From the NCBI GenBank assembly GCA_024305405.1, contig JAKNDB010000015.1, positions 378,001 through 442,000 of the forward strand: a DNA stretch of 64,000 nt, given 5' to 3'. Numbering within the stretch: position 1 is the first letter of the stretch; every line of letters begins with the position of its first letter. The DNA is from Dirofilaria immitis. Lineage: Eukaryota > Nematoda > Chromadorea > Rhabditida > Onchocercidae. The notes under the pieces were generated by a model. It was not told the origin of the DNA. It saw only the letters and a list, made by a program, of their open reading frames with translations, and searched no databases. The translations under genes and the position numbers were made by a program. Shown here in pieces: positions 20,585-32,432 of the stretch.

Positions 20585-23170
20585 TTATGTGATATCCATT
20601 TTGTGATATACCTTTGATAATGAGCATCCATGCACATTGATACCCTAAAAGATTTTTGTGAAATTTTGATTTTTTCTTCAACCAGAATATCGTGATTTGC
20701 ATAAAAATAGGGAATAATTCTATTTGATTTAGGATTGATTTTTTATATTCAAGATCTGAAACTTTTGCAAACTTGCTGATCAATTAACGAATTGCAAGAA
20801 TTTTGGCGGGCTGCTCAAGGGAATCATAATTAGAATTTTGACGATTGCTCAGTTGTGCAAATTTACACTAAGACTTGGTAAATTTATTTCGATAAGCGAT
20901 AGATTTATTTCGATAAGGTTTAAATTATTCTTATCGAAAAAATAGGCTGCTTATTTGGGAATATAAGAATTATTTTGTTCAAGGAATTTTGATTATCTAT
21001 TAATTTTTATTATTAATTCTTTATTGTTAATCGCATTCTCACTTCTGGCATCGCTTTACATAATATAGTTGCGATCGGAAGAATTTATTAATTCATTGAA
21101 TCTGAATTATAATATAGGCTTGTATGTATATTTGTATGTTTATTATTTATTTCTTGATCGAAATAACTGCATTTGAAGGAATGAATTACGTACAATTACT
21201 TTCCAATTTGTTTTTCATAATTTCGTGGTTCCAATTTTCAGCTATTTCATAAATGGCTGAAAATACTAATTGAAAATTCGATCTTTATCGAAGCCTTAGA
21301 AATCAGCGGAATCAAAATTCAAACAAAAGATATGACGCTAACATAAGCATTGTTATTATATACATATACATACATTTACATACTTTAATTTAGAGGATTA
21401 TATTCCCAAATTAATTTCAAAACGAAGGCTTTGAACGATTCGTTCAGGACGACTATTATATTCTTATTAACAAATTCAAGATCTGGAGTGTTCGATTTAC
21501 TTGAAATCAATAGATTTTTATTTTTGAGCAAAAAGTTGAAAAGTCATTCAAATTCGCGCCCAGATCGGCCATATTCTGAAGGACAATGATATCGTTTTTC
21601 TTGTAATATTTTCTGGAACAGTTTATTTGGTCTTCAAGAGGATTGGAATATGCTAGAATGATATCTCTCTGTAATTTATCCATCTTCGTTATTCATTCAT
21701 TTTGCAACTTTTCGAGATTGAAAGCCTTTGAAGCAATTTAAATTTAGATTTCATTCCAACAAGAAGATACACACGTATATGGTAGTTAGAACTCAATGAC
21801 CCAAAGAGATTTTCTCTTTTTTGAAATTTCAAAATTTTTCGTTCCAAAAGATTGCACAATTTAAGTATGATTATGAGGTAAAGCATATGAGATTTAAAGT
21901 TCATTTTAATAGAATCTATTTGTCTGTCATGTTAGGAATCAATAATGGAATAAAAGTGGTAACTTCTGCATTGTGCAAACTAGAATAAGAATAAGAAACT
22001 CGCTTAGATTTTGAAATTGTTGCAAAAATGCAGAATTCCTGATGCAGATAAATAATAGTAATTTATTAATTCGTTACAGAAATAATACTCTAAATAGATC
22101 GCTAGAAACAGTAATGGTCAAGTCGCAGAGATTTTCGCATATCTTTTTTCCTTTCAACAGAATTTACTCTCGATAATACAAAAAAAAGCATTTCAGTTTG
22201 CCTGAGTTTCAACGAGCATACACAGTATTTATCTTGTGATTATCCAATTGGAAGTTATATTTGCATTACGCGCAAGAAATCGATCAATTGTTAATTTCTG
22301 GAGCGAACTTTTTCAAAATTTAATCCTCAAAGAGAAGACGGGAGACTTTTGTTGAAATGAGTTTTTAGGGAAAGGAAAAGAAGGAATGGTGGAGAGTATT
22401 TATTGAAATCTACGTTCCCAATTTCAATCTTTGTTACGATTGTCGTATTTTCGATGATAAGAGAGCAAGAATTGAATGTATTATTCTGATAATCATATCA
22501 GTAATATTAATTGATAGAAGAGAAGTAATCGGTGATAATCGAAAGAAGTGTCATATTACATTTTGTTTTTCATTTTATTTGCTATGCTTATACGCATTCG
22601 TTGAGAATGAAACATTGGGATATATTAAAAAAAAAAATGACAAGCCAAGCATCAAGTACTAGGCACTAAGCATTAAGCACAATGATTACGAGCAGCTGAC
22701 GGAATCAGAATCAATTCGCACAAATAAAAAAAAAAGAAAAAACGCATCAAGATTTTCTAGTTTTCACAAAATACTGAAGCGAAAATCATGGATGTTTAAT
22801 TGGATTTTAGAAAAAAAAAGAAATTGAATTTAAAAATTTGAATTATTAAAAGATGTTTTGAAGATGCAAAATGTTTTATCTAAATCTTTCTGAATTTATT
22901 TTAATTTAATTAATTGAACGAAACTATCTAAGCAAAATGGTAAGGAAATAGACGAAGACGCTAAAAAGAAAAGAGGTCATAAGTAAGGAAAGAAAATTGA
23001 AGAAAAAAAAAAGAAACCTTTTAACAAATTATACATTCGTATTTCGTTTGCAAAATGTAGCCTTTAAAAGATTTCTTATTTAATTCAAAAAAATTTTCAC
23101 AATATTAGCAAAAGAAAAATGTTGCAAAGAAAAGCAAGGCTTAAAATTATTTTAATTTCATCTGATACTC

Positions 23171-23440
23171 ATCAAAATTGATTGTGTAGAGGTTAAAAGA
23201 TAATCGAGAATTTACTGACAGAATAATAAATAAGGAATGAATAAAGAAATAGCAGATACAGTAATTCCCAGAAGACAAATCTAATCGTAAAATTAAAATT
23301 TCGAAAATCAGAAAAGTGTGAGTTTTAAAAGATGATCGAAAGTTTACTGATAGAATAACAAATAAGGAATAAATAATGAAATAGTAGATAAAGTAATTTC
23401 TCGAATGCAAATTTAAACCGTGAAATTAAAATTTAGAAAA
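23171..23440. repeat. Diverged direct repeat, two copies of about 130 bp
   Basis: Copy 1 (about 23180-23305) and copy 2 (about 23306-23437) share the order: AAAAGATAATCGAGAATTTA-like, ACTGACAGAATAA, AAATAAGGAATGAATAA, AATAGCAGATA, then AAATTAAAATTT. Several substitutions separate them, so the duplication is not recent. Confidence 0.65.
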
Positions 23441-23712
23441 TTGGAAAAAATATTTAATTGGTTAAAATTGGTTTTAGGAAAGGAAATTACTGAATGATGA
23501 TGATAAGCCAAACTATCTGATAAGCCAAACTTGTAGTTATCACTATATCGCTGATTCTAATGTTGATAAATGTTTAGTAAAGAATCGATCTTTTTATTTT
23601 TACCGTTACAACAATTATTCGATGACCAATATTCGAATTGTTTAACTTCATTTCACATTTTATAAAGCACAAATTATAAAATAAATGTAATAAATCGATT
23701 AGTAAACAGATA

Positions 23713-23713
<1 letters not shown>

Positions 23714-23751
<38 letters not shown>
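23714..23751. repeat. (TA)n microsatellite
   Basis: Almost perfect alternating TA dinucleotides over about 38 bases. Confidence 0.9.
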
Positions 23752-23752
<1 letters not shown>

Positions 23753-24069
23753 ATGATGATATGAATGAATTCGAATTTGTTTATTTGTTTGTATTTTCCC
23801 GAACAATCATTCTTCAATTGTTCAAATGAAAGGACAAGTTTTCATTAGCTATTGATCAAACTCAATCGATCAGTTCTCGTAAAATTCGAGAAAAAAAAGA
23901 CGAAGTTCTCAATGATTACTCAGGTTTAAACTTTCATCTCTTCATGTAAACTATTAGTACGCTATTTTTTTATGTAAGCTATTGGTAAATATATTTCCTA
24001 TTATTGCTTTATTTTGAATTTGAAACAATATGATTATATTTAAATCAATTCAAATTAACATATCTTTTA

Positions 24070-24312
24070 GGCGACGACGATTCGACGTCGGCCAAGGTCA
24101 GTTACTAGACGACAACTCAAGTTCAATTCGACGATCGATCCGGATCAATCACTCGATGACAACTCATATCGACTCGACGATCGAGCAGGATCAGTTGGTT
24201 ACTCGTCGATGACTCAAATTCGGTCCAACAATCACAGTTCAGCGAAGTTCGGAAATACAGCCCAACAATTTGGGGCACAATTCGACAACGACGATTCGAC
24301 AGCAATCAAAGT
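24070..24312. repeat. GC- and CpG-rich degenerate minisatellite, unit about 50 bp
   Basis: An island of roughly even base composition inside AT-rich DNA. Three to four imperfect units follow the pattern ACTCRANTTCGA..CGACGATCGA, then GGATCAGTTRNTTACT. Both strands stay open for about 60 codons, but the peptides are repeats of the same low-complexity pattern, so coding is unlikely. See findings. Confidence 0.6.
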
Positions 24313-25494
24313 TAATTACTAAAATCAGCCGTATTGTTTTATGTGTCATACTCCTACTGTATATGCCAGTATTCAGACCATTTCCTTATGTGACAATGAT
24401 AGAAATATGGGAAAAACGAATTTGATTAAGATAAATGTGCTATATTCTTTCTATAATAATTATAATTAGTTTGAAAACGAAAAATCAATCTTTCATTCCC
24501 TACGTATTTATTTATTATTGAAAAAAAAGTAAATATTATTTAGTACAATTTTATATAATAAATAAATTCAAATATTTCTATCATACTATATACGGAAACT
24601 TTCAATGTTTATAAAATAATTACTATTTTAATCGTATCTATTAATCAATTTATCAATTTATCATATTGTTTAATGAAATTAGAATAATTTTATGATAATA
24701 ATAGTAATAATAATAAATTTAAATACTGTATCCTAAAAAAAAAAGAAAAAATATCATCCAAAGAATTATTCTTTTATTTACTTAACCTTTATAGTAATAA
24801 ATATAATTATAGTATATGTATTTTCAAATTTATTTTTGCATATTTTAAAAGTGTAATTTTACAGATAGATAATAATATATGACCTAAAAGTTACGAAAGG
24901 CATTTCATATATTTCAATTGTAAAATTTAAATTTAAAAAAAAGTTAGGGAAGTGATAATTTAATCGTTATTTTTATATGAAATTTGATAATTTAATTTAA
25001 TTTCAAATTCAAGTATCATATTTTCTTTTAAACTTTGAATATTTATATCTTATATTACAAATTTCAATTTGATAAAATATCATGCCGAAAACATGCAACA
25101 TGAGATAAATGATGATAATATATTTGCTTTTTTACCATCACCAGATGTTTTTTTTATCATATCATTCTAATCGTAGTAAAAATTTCTGTCTTAAATTAAT
25201 TTCTTTTATAATATTTCAATGAAATTAATCATTTCAATATTTCAGTATGCGAAATTCGAAATCGAAATAATCAAACAAAATCAAATTTATCAATTCAATT
25301 ATATTGAAACATTTCCCGAATAATCTTTAACTTTTCGGCTCAAAATGTCATAATGTCTTTTAGTTTATTCAAACAAAGATCAAAAATTAACACCTATCAA
25401 CCACAACAAAAATATCGCTATTTTTAGAAATCTCGGGAAATATGTAAGCGAATCTGAAAAACGAAATTAAAAACTGCGAGAGAGATAGGAGAAG

Positions 25495-25790
25495 ATTTTA
25501 AAATAAATTCAAATTTGAATTAAAAATCGCATTTTTCCCTCGTCACTTTTTACGATACGTTTTGCGATTGTATTAGCAAGCAATAACAATATCTTTTGCA
25601 TCCTCGCCAATGAATAAATATCATTGTGATATTGTAAGCATTTTAAAATAAATTCAAATTTGAATTAAAAATCGCATTTTTTCCCTCGTCACTTTTTGCG
25701 ATGCGTTTTGCGATGTTGTATTAATAAGGAATAACAATATCTTTTGCATCCCCGCTAACAAATAATTGTCATTGTAATACTAAGCAAATA
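25495..25790. repeat. Tandem duplication, two copies of about 144 bp
   Basis: Copies begin at about 25496 and 25641 with TTTTAAAATAAATTCAAATT and share AAAAATCGCATTTTTCCCTC, CGTCACTTTTT, GCGATTG/GCGATGTTG, AATAACAATATCTTTTGCAT and CATTGT. They differ by a small number of substitutions and short indels. Confidence 0.85.
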
Positions 25791-26025
25791 ATTTTTTGAA
25801 TCAGCGGTATAAATTAACGCTTATGCTAGAAGCATCAATACATTTCACATTCATAAAATTACCGGAATTATCCCCGCGAATTCTCTACCCTCAATTGCAA
25901 CAAGTCCATTTTAGCATCACCTGAAGGAGGCGGATGAAAGAGGAAAGAGGAAGAGCATTATTGACCGCTTTCCCTTTGCACGTACGCATCGATTCCTCTA
26001 GATCAAAAACAGCAGCCAAAAAGTG

Positions 26026-26505
26026 GAATGTCCCTTGGAATCATCCGCTTTGAACCTCATCTGTACGACTTAGTAAATAAGCCAAAATAAATTGGAATTT
26101 TCATCATCTGCTAGATCAAAGATTAAGCCTAACTTCTGAAGTCAAATGTTACGATTGATAGAAGTGCGATAATCCAAATTAGTGTAAAATAATAATAGGC
26201 ACTATTTCGCATGAATTTATGAGACGATCCCTATAAGAATTGCTATATGAGGCGGAGTCAACCAAATCGACGTTCCTCGGAATCATCCGCGTTGAAATCT
26301 GAAATTAACATAATCTGAATTTCAGTATCGTAAACCTGAAATTTCAAATTTATGCAATCTATACAAATTTCATGTGCAGATATTCAAAACTATCTAGAAA
26401 TTTAATCAATTTCATATTATAATCTTCAAAATTTAGCAAATTATTTTAGGCACTATTTCTCATGCGCATTTATTATACGATCCCTGCAGATGATTGTTGT
26501 ATGAT
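26026..26505. repeat. Diverged direct duplication, about 245 bp unit, with conserved ends
   Basis: Two blocks recur in the same order. GGAATCATCCGCNTTGAA is at 26037 and 26279. AGGCACTATTTCNCATG...ACGATCCCTNNANRATTGNTNTATGA is at 26197 and 26448. The distance between the two blocks is about 150-158 bp in each copy, while the sequence between them hardly aligns. Confidence 0.55.
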
Positions 26506-26514
26506 TGTCTGCAA

Positions 26515-26910
26515 GTATATATGTATATGCATACATACATACACACACATACACACACACACACATACATACATACACATACTTGCATGCCATTTGTCCT
26601 CCTCGCATACCGCTTGGGAGGTCGGGTCGTATAGTTCAGGCCGGAGTGTAATTAGTTGTCCTGTCTGTCTGTTCGTCTGTCTGTTTGTGTGTGTGTCCGT
26701 CTATCTGTCCCTCTGTTTGTCTGTCTGTCCGTTGTGTCCGTTTGTCCGTTTATTCGCGTATATTCTAATCGGTCTGTATGTCATGCTGTCGTCCTGTTGA
26801 TCAGTTGTTGCGTATTATTATATGTGTGTGTGTGTATGTGTATTTATATGTATGTGTGTGTGCGTGTATGTGTATTTATATGTGTGTATGTGTGTGTTTG
26901 TATGTATGTA
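26515..26910. repeat. Compound microsatellite: CA/TACA, TGTC/TGTCCG, TG/TATG
   Basis: CA- and TACA-rich at about 26515-26583, TGTCTGTC-type repeats at about 26655-26740, and TG/TATG repeats at about 26820-26910. Open frames here of 60-112 codons are products of the repeats. Confidence 0.9.
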
Positions 26911-27879
26911 TATTATTTGGTCGTTGTTACTGGAGTAAACTCATTTTTGAAATAGTTTAGCATCATTCATTCCTTGCTTCTCATTGCTCCGAATTCATAT
27001 CCATTTACCCGTGTTATTACCCGTGGGTACTGTTTGATTAATTTTTAGGCTAGTCGATAAATTCATATTTTGCTCTGAAATATATATGGTATTTGCCAAC
27101 AGGTAATAATGTCTTAACTTTCCAATTAAACTTGATAGAATTTATCATTTTATCAATTTACATAATCTGTGTTTATTTCTTCATATTCTCTCTTTTTATT
27201 TAATCATCATCCTCTATATCAAATATTGCTTTTTAGTATTAAATTTTGATTATAAATTGTATATCAATTATGCGTATTAATTCATTCATTAAGTCATTTT
27301 TATATTTATATTGTATTTTGATTGGAAAAATTCATTTAATTGTTAACCTATTGTTATTTGCATCCTTGTTTTCGTCTGTATTAATATACAAAGTTCAACG
27401 GTTTAAAATTAGGCGCCACATTAGAAATTGCTTCTTTCTCTTTCGCCATCTTCTCTTCTCTTCCTCTTTTACAGATGAAGGGTGAAAGTATATAGGGAGG
27501 AGTTCATTATATTCATTGCAAAGCATCTATAGTGATAATTGATGATATGTAGAAGTTTTCCTTTTCCTTAATGGTCGGTAACTTAGATTTGTGTTATTAT
27601 CGTTACAAATCAATATATATGATATGAACCTGGCCCAAAATAAGCAGATATGGTAAATGATCCGTTGATTCGTTGATTCATCTTGTTTCATAACAATTTG
27701 GGAATTTTTATTATCGCAAATGTTTTAATTGCAGGAAGAAGGTGTACGAATCGTTTCAGGTGGGATTCATTTCAGGTGAAGCCGAGGAGTTTGCTTTCAT
27801 TATCCGAAAAAATTCCACGAACCGGCTAACTTGTCGTTTTTGGATATAATTGCTTGGCGCTCATTTTTTAACTATTTTA

Positions 27880-27974
27880 ATTGCATATTTGTTGTTCAGC
27901 TAGATTGAGTGGACGGTGGCATTATTCTGTTTGTTGTTAACTGCTAAAGATTTTCAAATCATACACGTACGGAA
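27880..27974 (+). promoter_or_regulatory. Acceptor and 5' leader of the 14-3-3 gene
   Basis: TTGTTGTTCAG ends at 27899 and is followed by a 75-base leader to the ATG at 27975. This could be a spliced-leader site or the end of a 5' UTR intron. Two further acceptor-like TTTCAG sequences lie upstream near 27757 and 27774. Confidence 0.5.
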
Positions 27975-30900
27975 ATGGCCGAAAACAAAGATGAACTCGT
28001 TCAACGCGCCAAACTTGCTGAACAAGTTAGCTATATAATCTCATTTTGTGATGGGGAAATGACTTAATAATATATTTCATCCATGTAACACATTCATTCG
28101 TAAAGTTAAAAGTAGTTAATAAATATATAAGAAATTTTTCAGTTGCGATAAATAATTAGATTGTTCATATTTAAAAAGGCATTAGGAATAGAGGAAGCAG
28201 TTCGTATGACAGTTATCATATAACGATTATTTAATCATATGATTAAAAATTAATGAAATGTTAAGAAAACCGGTTGTTTCTTAGGCTGAGCGATATGATG
28301 ATATGGCTCAATCAATGAAGCGAGTCACCGAATTGGGTGCAGAACTTTCTAATGAGGAGCGTAATTTGCTCTCTGTTGCCTATAAGGTTACGATTTTTTT
28401 TCATTTTTATTTTGCATTTTTTCAATTCATTTCATAAAAATCTGATATTTGAATATGATGTTAAGCATGATTTTGAGCTTGGTTTTTCGTAAAATTAAAA
28501 TAAACCTGCATGAATATTAAATGATGTTTGAATTCTGTGATTCAAACGATGAAGAGAATTGGATGAATAAAAGTGGAACGATGAAATAGATAGAATTCAA
28601 AATAGAGAGGCTGTGGTATTAATGAATGAAAAGAAGGAAAGAAGAAGGATCAGGATAAGAAAAGAGAGAGGGCAGAAGCAGATCGCCATATTAGATAATG
28701 GCAATCTTCATAGTGGTTTGCTGGATAGTTTGGATGGACGCATTAAATGGCTTATTGATTATCGTAATAGTTACTCAGTGAAATGAATTGAATCGTATAG
28801 CACTTCTACTCTAACTCTTCGGAGCACATATGCTGTCTTCCATCAGGGCTTGTAGAGTTGTGTTGATTGCGCATTGGCTATGGCTGTTGAGTATTGCGCT
28901 GTACACTAACATTAAGGACATCGTCAACTGATTGAGCTATTAAGGAAGAGTGAAACTATTATGCATAAAGTTAAGAATATATATATATGGCGCAGCGTGG
29001 TATTTGTTAGTGCAAAAGTTTTAAAAGCATGAGATAAAACTTTATGGCTTATTGTTATTAGATTAAAATAGATTTCATATTGGGAAAAACATATCAATTA
29101 TTGTCGATAAGTGTTCAGGATTGTCTTCTAGCTGATTTTCATTGAAGCTTCATACCTACGTGAAAGAATAATTCTGAAAGAAGGCAGCTACTGTAATGGA
29201 AATAAAAGTGTGTATTTCAGAATGTAGTCGGGGCACGACGCTCGTCATGGCGAGTGATATCATCTATTGAACAAAAAACCGAAGGTTCGGAGAAGAAACA
29301 ACAGATGGCAAAAGAATATCGTGAAAAGGTCGAGAAGGAACTGCGAGATATTTGTCAGGATGTTTTGGTAAATATATTGACTTCAAGAAGTGTTTTTTCT
29401 TTTTTTCCTCATTAAAATTCCGTATATTTCGTTGCACGACTACGCATACCTCATAAATGTTTCCATAAGCATTATATTCTTACGTTAGCATATCTCTTTC
29501 AGAATCTTCTGGACAAATATCTTATTCCGAAAGCAGGTAATCCTGAATCAAAAGTGTTCTATTTGAAAATGAAGGGCGATTACTACCGATATCTGGCTGA
29601 AGTTGCAAGTGGAGATGATCGCAATGGTAAGCATAGCTTATAATTAAAATATCATCTTTGCGTACCAGAATTTTAATGCGAATAAACGAAATACAGGACA
29701 CCATGCATTGATTAGCTTCAGCTGATCATTAAGCCTGGATGTAATGTCCTAAGTATGGTAAGAGAAGATTTACAACTTGCTTGTGCTAGATGGTGCGTCG
29801 CAAAGAATTAAGTATAGTTTCGAGATCCAACAACAGCGTAGTTGGACGAAATAAGCAGTCAAAATGATTGAAAATGAAGTAATACCCATTCTGTATCAGA
29901 AAATTGAAGTAAGAATCTTTTCCCTGGGAAATTTTGTAACTTGGACCTTCTAATCCTTACCGTTGAAAGACGTAGCTGTTTGGAGCTCTGTACTCATCAA
30001 AATAAACAGCTAGTCATGTTCACACTGAAAAAGTATTGGAAAATATATTTTAACACGGCTTTCGTTCCTTAAGAAAATGCGTCTGTTGACATGCTAAGGA
30101 ATAGAAGAGTTGAAGTTTGAGTTTGTTGCTGCTGACCGGTGGTTCTCTGTTCTATTTAGTGGTAGTGGAGAAATCACAGCAATCCTACCAGGAAGCATTC
30201 GATATCGCGAAGGACAAAATGCAACCCACACATCCGATTCGGCTTGGGCTTGCACTCAATTTTTCGGTATTCTACTACGAGATACTGAATGCGCCAGACA
30301 AGGCCTGTCAACTTGCTAAACAGGTGCGTGAAGACGGGTTCATTTTTATTATTTTCACTCGAATGGTTGGTTTATATTTGTTTCAGCGGTGGCGGATGCG
30401 GGTCAGAAAGCTTACTCGGAGGCACTTGAGATTGCCAAGGCACAACTTTCGACTACCCATCCAGTTCGTCTGGGCCTCGCTCTAAATTATAGTGTCTTCT
30501 TCTACGAGATTTCATCGAGCCCCGATCGTGCATGTCAACTCGCCAAACAGGTGGGCCGGATCCTGTAAAGTGCCGGTCGGCGAAACATTGAATGTTCCGA
30601 TTTATTATTCGGCCGACACTTGATAATACGTATTGCTGCTGCCGTCTGAGGCTCTCTTCTTTTGCCACTCTTAGATTTACAATAGCACTGATAATTTCCC
30701 GTTACCTTTATATGCAGAAAATTGAGGACCGTAAACTGGAAATTTCCGAACAAATATTATATCATAAACGCTACTACGAATTTAAAGTGTGGTTACGGTC
30801 CTGAATGCTTCTGCTGAATTAAGTGATGTTAATTAGTCTGGAGCCTGAGCTATGCTGTCTTTATTTGTAATTTATTGGCAATTAATTCTCTCACTTTAAG

Positions 30901-32432
30901 AAAATGGGAACCAAATCTTAGTTCATTAGAAATTTTTGTTTCAGTTTTGGTCTCTCATGGGGTTTTAGATGACTCTTGATAAGAAAATAATCATTTGCTT
31001 GTAAATCCGGGGATTTAGCATCCTCAGTAGCATGGAAAAGTCAAGTGTTGAGGGCCTCAAAGCACGTCGAATAATCGCTTCTGCTTCCGAAAATGCATGT
31101 GTGGGTAAATAATGAATTAACATAAAGCTGCAACGTAATAGGTTTTTCAATCTTTCTAGTAAAACTTTCCTTCATTCTTTCAAATTTAAAACTACCAATT
31201 TAATACGGTAAAATAATTAACGAGACTTGAGTTTGAGGCAGTCTTAATTTGGTATTAGATATTTATCAAAAAAAGTGATTATATACTTTAAGATTAGCAG
31301 GACCAAATTGACTGGATAATTGGCACTGAAAAATGAGTTAAAAAGGCACTGTGAATTTAAAAATTTAGAAAAATGCATAATTAAAATCCACGATATATCT
31401 CAGTTTTAATTGGCGTTAAGTGTTTTAAGTGCACCACAATAATCAATCAGCAAGGCCATTATCAAGCTCTAAGCTACTCACGCATGTTGCAGAAATAATG
31501 CAGCATATTTTCTTGTTTGCGCACTGCGTTCTGATAAAAATTAGATTTCTAAGACAAAATATTTTGAAAATCATGCAGTAGGATTTTGAGTGTGTGAGTG
31601 TTAACATCCATGCATGCGCTTTTTCTCATCGCTGCATTCTTTTTCCTTTTTCAAGTTTTTTGTCCTTCTTGAAACTTATTCACTGTCCGATATATAAGTA
31701 CAAGTATTTGATGCTTCCACGGAGGGATTCAATTAAACACACTTGTGATACATAAATTCATTGCGATCGGTATCATCATTTGTTTATTCATCCTCCTGAA
31801 TTACCCAGTCCAATTGGAAGACAAGTTAGAGTTCGCTTCTGTATCACGCTGTGGATGATCCCCACGCAGAAGTGCTAATGGCGGCTTAGGTGCCATCCGC
31901 TAATTTTGGCAATCCTCCTATTAAATTTGTTTGGGAATAAAGTTCTTAAAGGAACAATGTATATATTTATACTGCTTATTAGTGTTTTGTTGCTTCCTCT
32001 GCTTTATTCCTCTCCACGATTTATGTTTAGCTAGATACGGTGGCAGGACTGATTGACGTCACTTTGACATATCTTTGGACTGCAAATTTGATCCATATGG
32101 AATTCTTCTGTTCTCCCAATTTGAGTCAATAAATTTTTTTTTCATTTCGAAACGTTTCAATTTTACTGCAAGAGATATGCCCAGATTTGTATTATGATAA
32201 CCCATCATTTATGTAAATAGGTAATCATATCCATTATGTATATTAAATTGAACTTTTTCTACAGGCATTTGATGATGCAATTGCTGAATTGGACACCCTA
32301 AATGAGGATTCCTACAAAGATAGCACATTAATCATGCAGCTCCTTCGTGACAACCTTACGCTGTGGACATCGGACACTAGCGCGGACGATCAAGAAGGTG
32401 GCGAGCAAGCGGGTGAAGCAGGTGGCAATTAA
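27975..32432 (+). CDS. ftt-2: 14-3-3 protein (ftt-2/par-5 type) with mutually exclusive exon 5
   Basis: Dimeric phospho-Ser/Thr-binding adaptor. Exons: 27975-28025, 28285-28386, 29221-29367, 29503-29626, 5a 30160-30323 or 5b 30387-30550, then 32265-32432 (TAA). Either form is 251 aa, within the family range; C. elegans FTT-2 is 248 aa. Clear signatures are [20 protein letters not shown], the basic ligand-pocket helix [20 protein letters not shown] (constitutive exon 4), LGLALN in exon 5, and [19 protein letters not shown] in the last exon, ending in a Gly/Glu-rich tail. The frame is intact throughout, with no homopolymer breaks. Exons 5a and 5b both start in phase 1 and end in phase 0. Using both, or neither, breaks the frame. 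The ftt-2 versus par-5 assignment is uncertain. Confidence 0.97.
30160..30323 (+). other. ftt-2: 14-3-3 alternative exon 5a (canonical form)
   Basis: Encodes 55 residues from [20 protein letters not shown] to [10 protein letters not shown], nearly identical to the standard animal 14-3-3 sequence. It covers residues 142-196, including LALN of the ligand groove. The loop reads LNAPDKAC, with Ala where mammalian zeta has the Ser184-Pro site. Confidence 0.95.
30324..30386 (+). other. Short intron between exons 5a and 5b
   Basis: 63 bases, from GTGCGT to TTTCAG. Splicing 5a directly to 5b would read a stop within exon 5b, so a double-inclusion transcript would be truncated. Confidence 0.85.
30387..30550 (+). 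other. ftt-2: 14-3-3 alternative exon 5b (divergent form)
   Basis: Encodes 55 residues from [20 protein letters not shown] to [10 protein letters not shown]. It is the same length and phase as exon 5a and 33 of 55 residues are identical by hand count. Preceded by TTTGTTTCAG and followed by GTGGGC. It is more GC-rich than exon 5a. The structural core ([14 protein letters not shown]) is kept, while the first 23 residues and the loop ISSSPDRAC differ. It lies 63 bases after exon 5a. The open frame, splice sites and conserved core argue against a dead copy. Confidence 0.92.
30568..30621 (+). other. GC-rich imperfect hairpin downstream of exon 5b
   Basis: AAGTGCCGGTCG (30568-30579) can pair with CGGCCGACACTT (30610-30621) as a 12-base stem with one mismatch and one G-U pair. 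The loop holds a further near-palindrome (AACATTGAATGTT). It sits about 18 bases after the exon 5b donor, a position that could influence exon choice. Confidence 0.4.

Larger units (their letters stand above)
20585..27898. other. Long spacer upstream of the 14-3-3 gene
   Basis: About 7.3 kb with no exon that I can support on either strand. It contains diverged duplications (about 23.17-23.44, 25.49-25.79 and 26.03-26.5 kb), a TA microsatellite, a GC-rich minisatellite (24.07-24.31 kb) and CA/TG/TGTC microsatellites (26.5-26.9 kb). The moderately GC-rich stretch 25.85-26.3 kb may hold promoter sequence for the 14-3-3 gene, but no motif decides this. Confidence 0.5.

Noticed and set aside
23147..23410. 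87-codon minus-strand open frame with hydrophobic stretches
   Set aside because: It lies across a diverged 130-bp duplication in AT-rich DNA, and the protein is simply a duplicated low-complexity pattern.
24030..24305. Open frames of 60 codons on both strands in the GC island
   Set aside because: They follow from the CGA-rich repeat lacking stop trinucleotides; no start context or splice support.
26462..26960. Overlapping open frames of 60-112 codons rich in Cys/Val/Ser
   Set aside because: They translate CA/TG/TGTC microsatellites; the same pattern is open in several frames and no splice or family signal is present.
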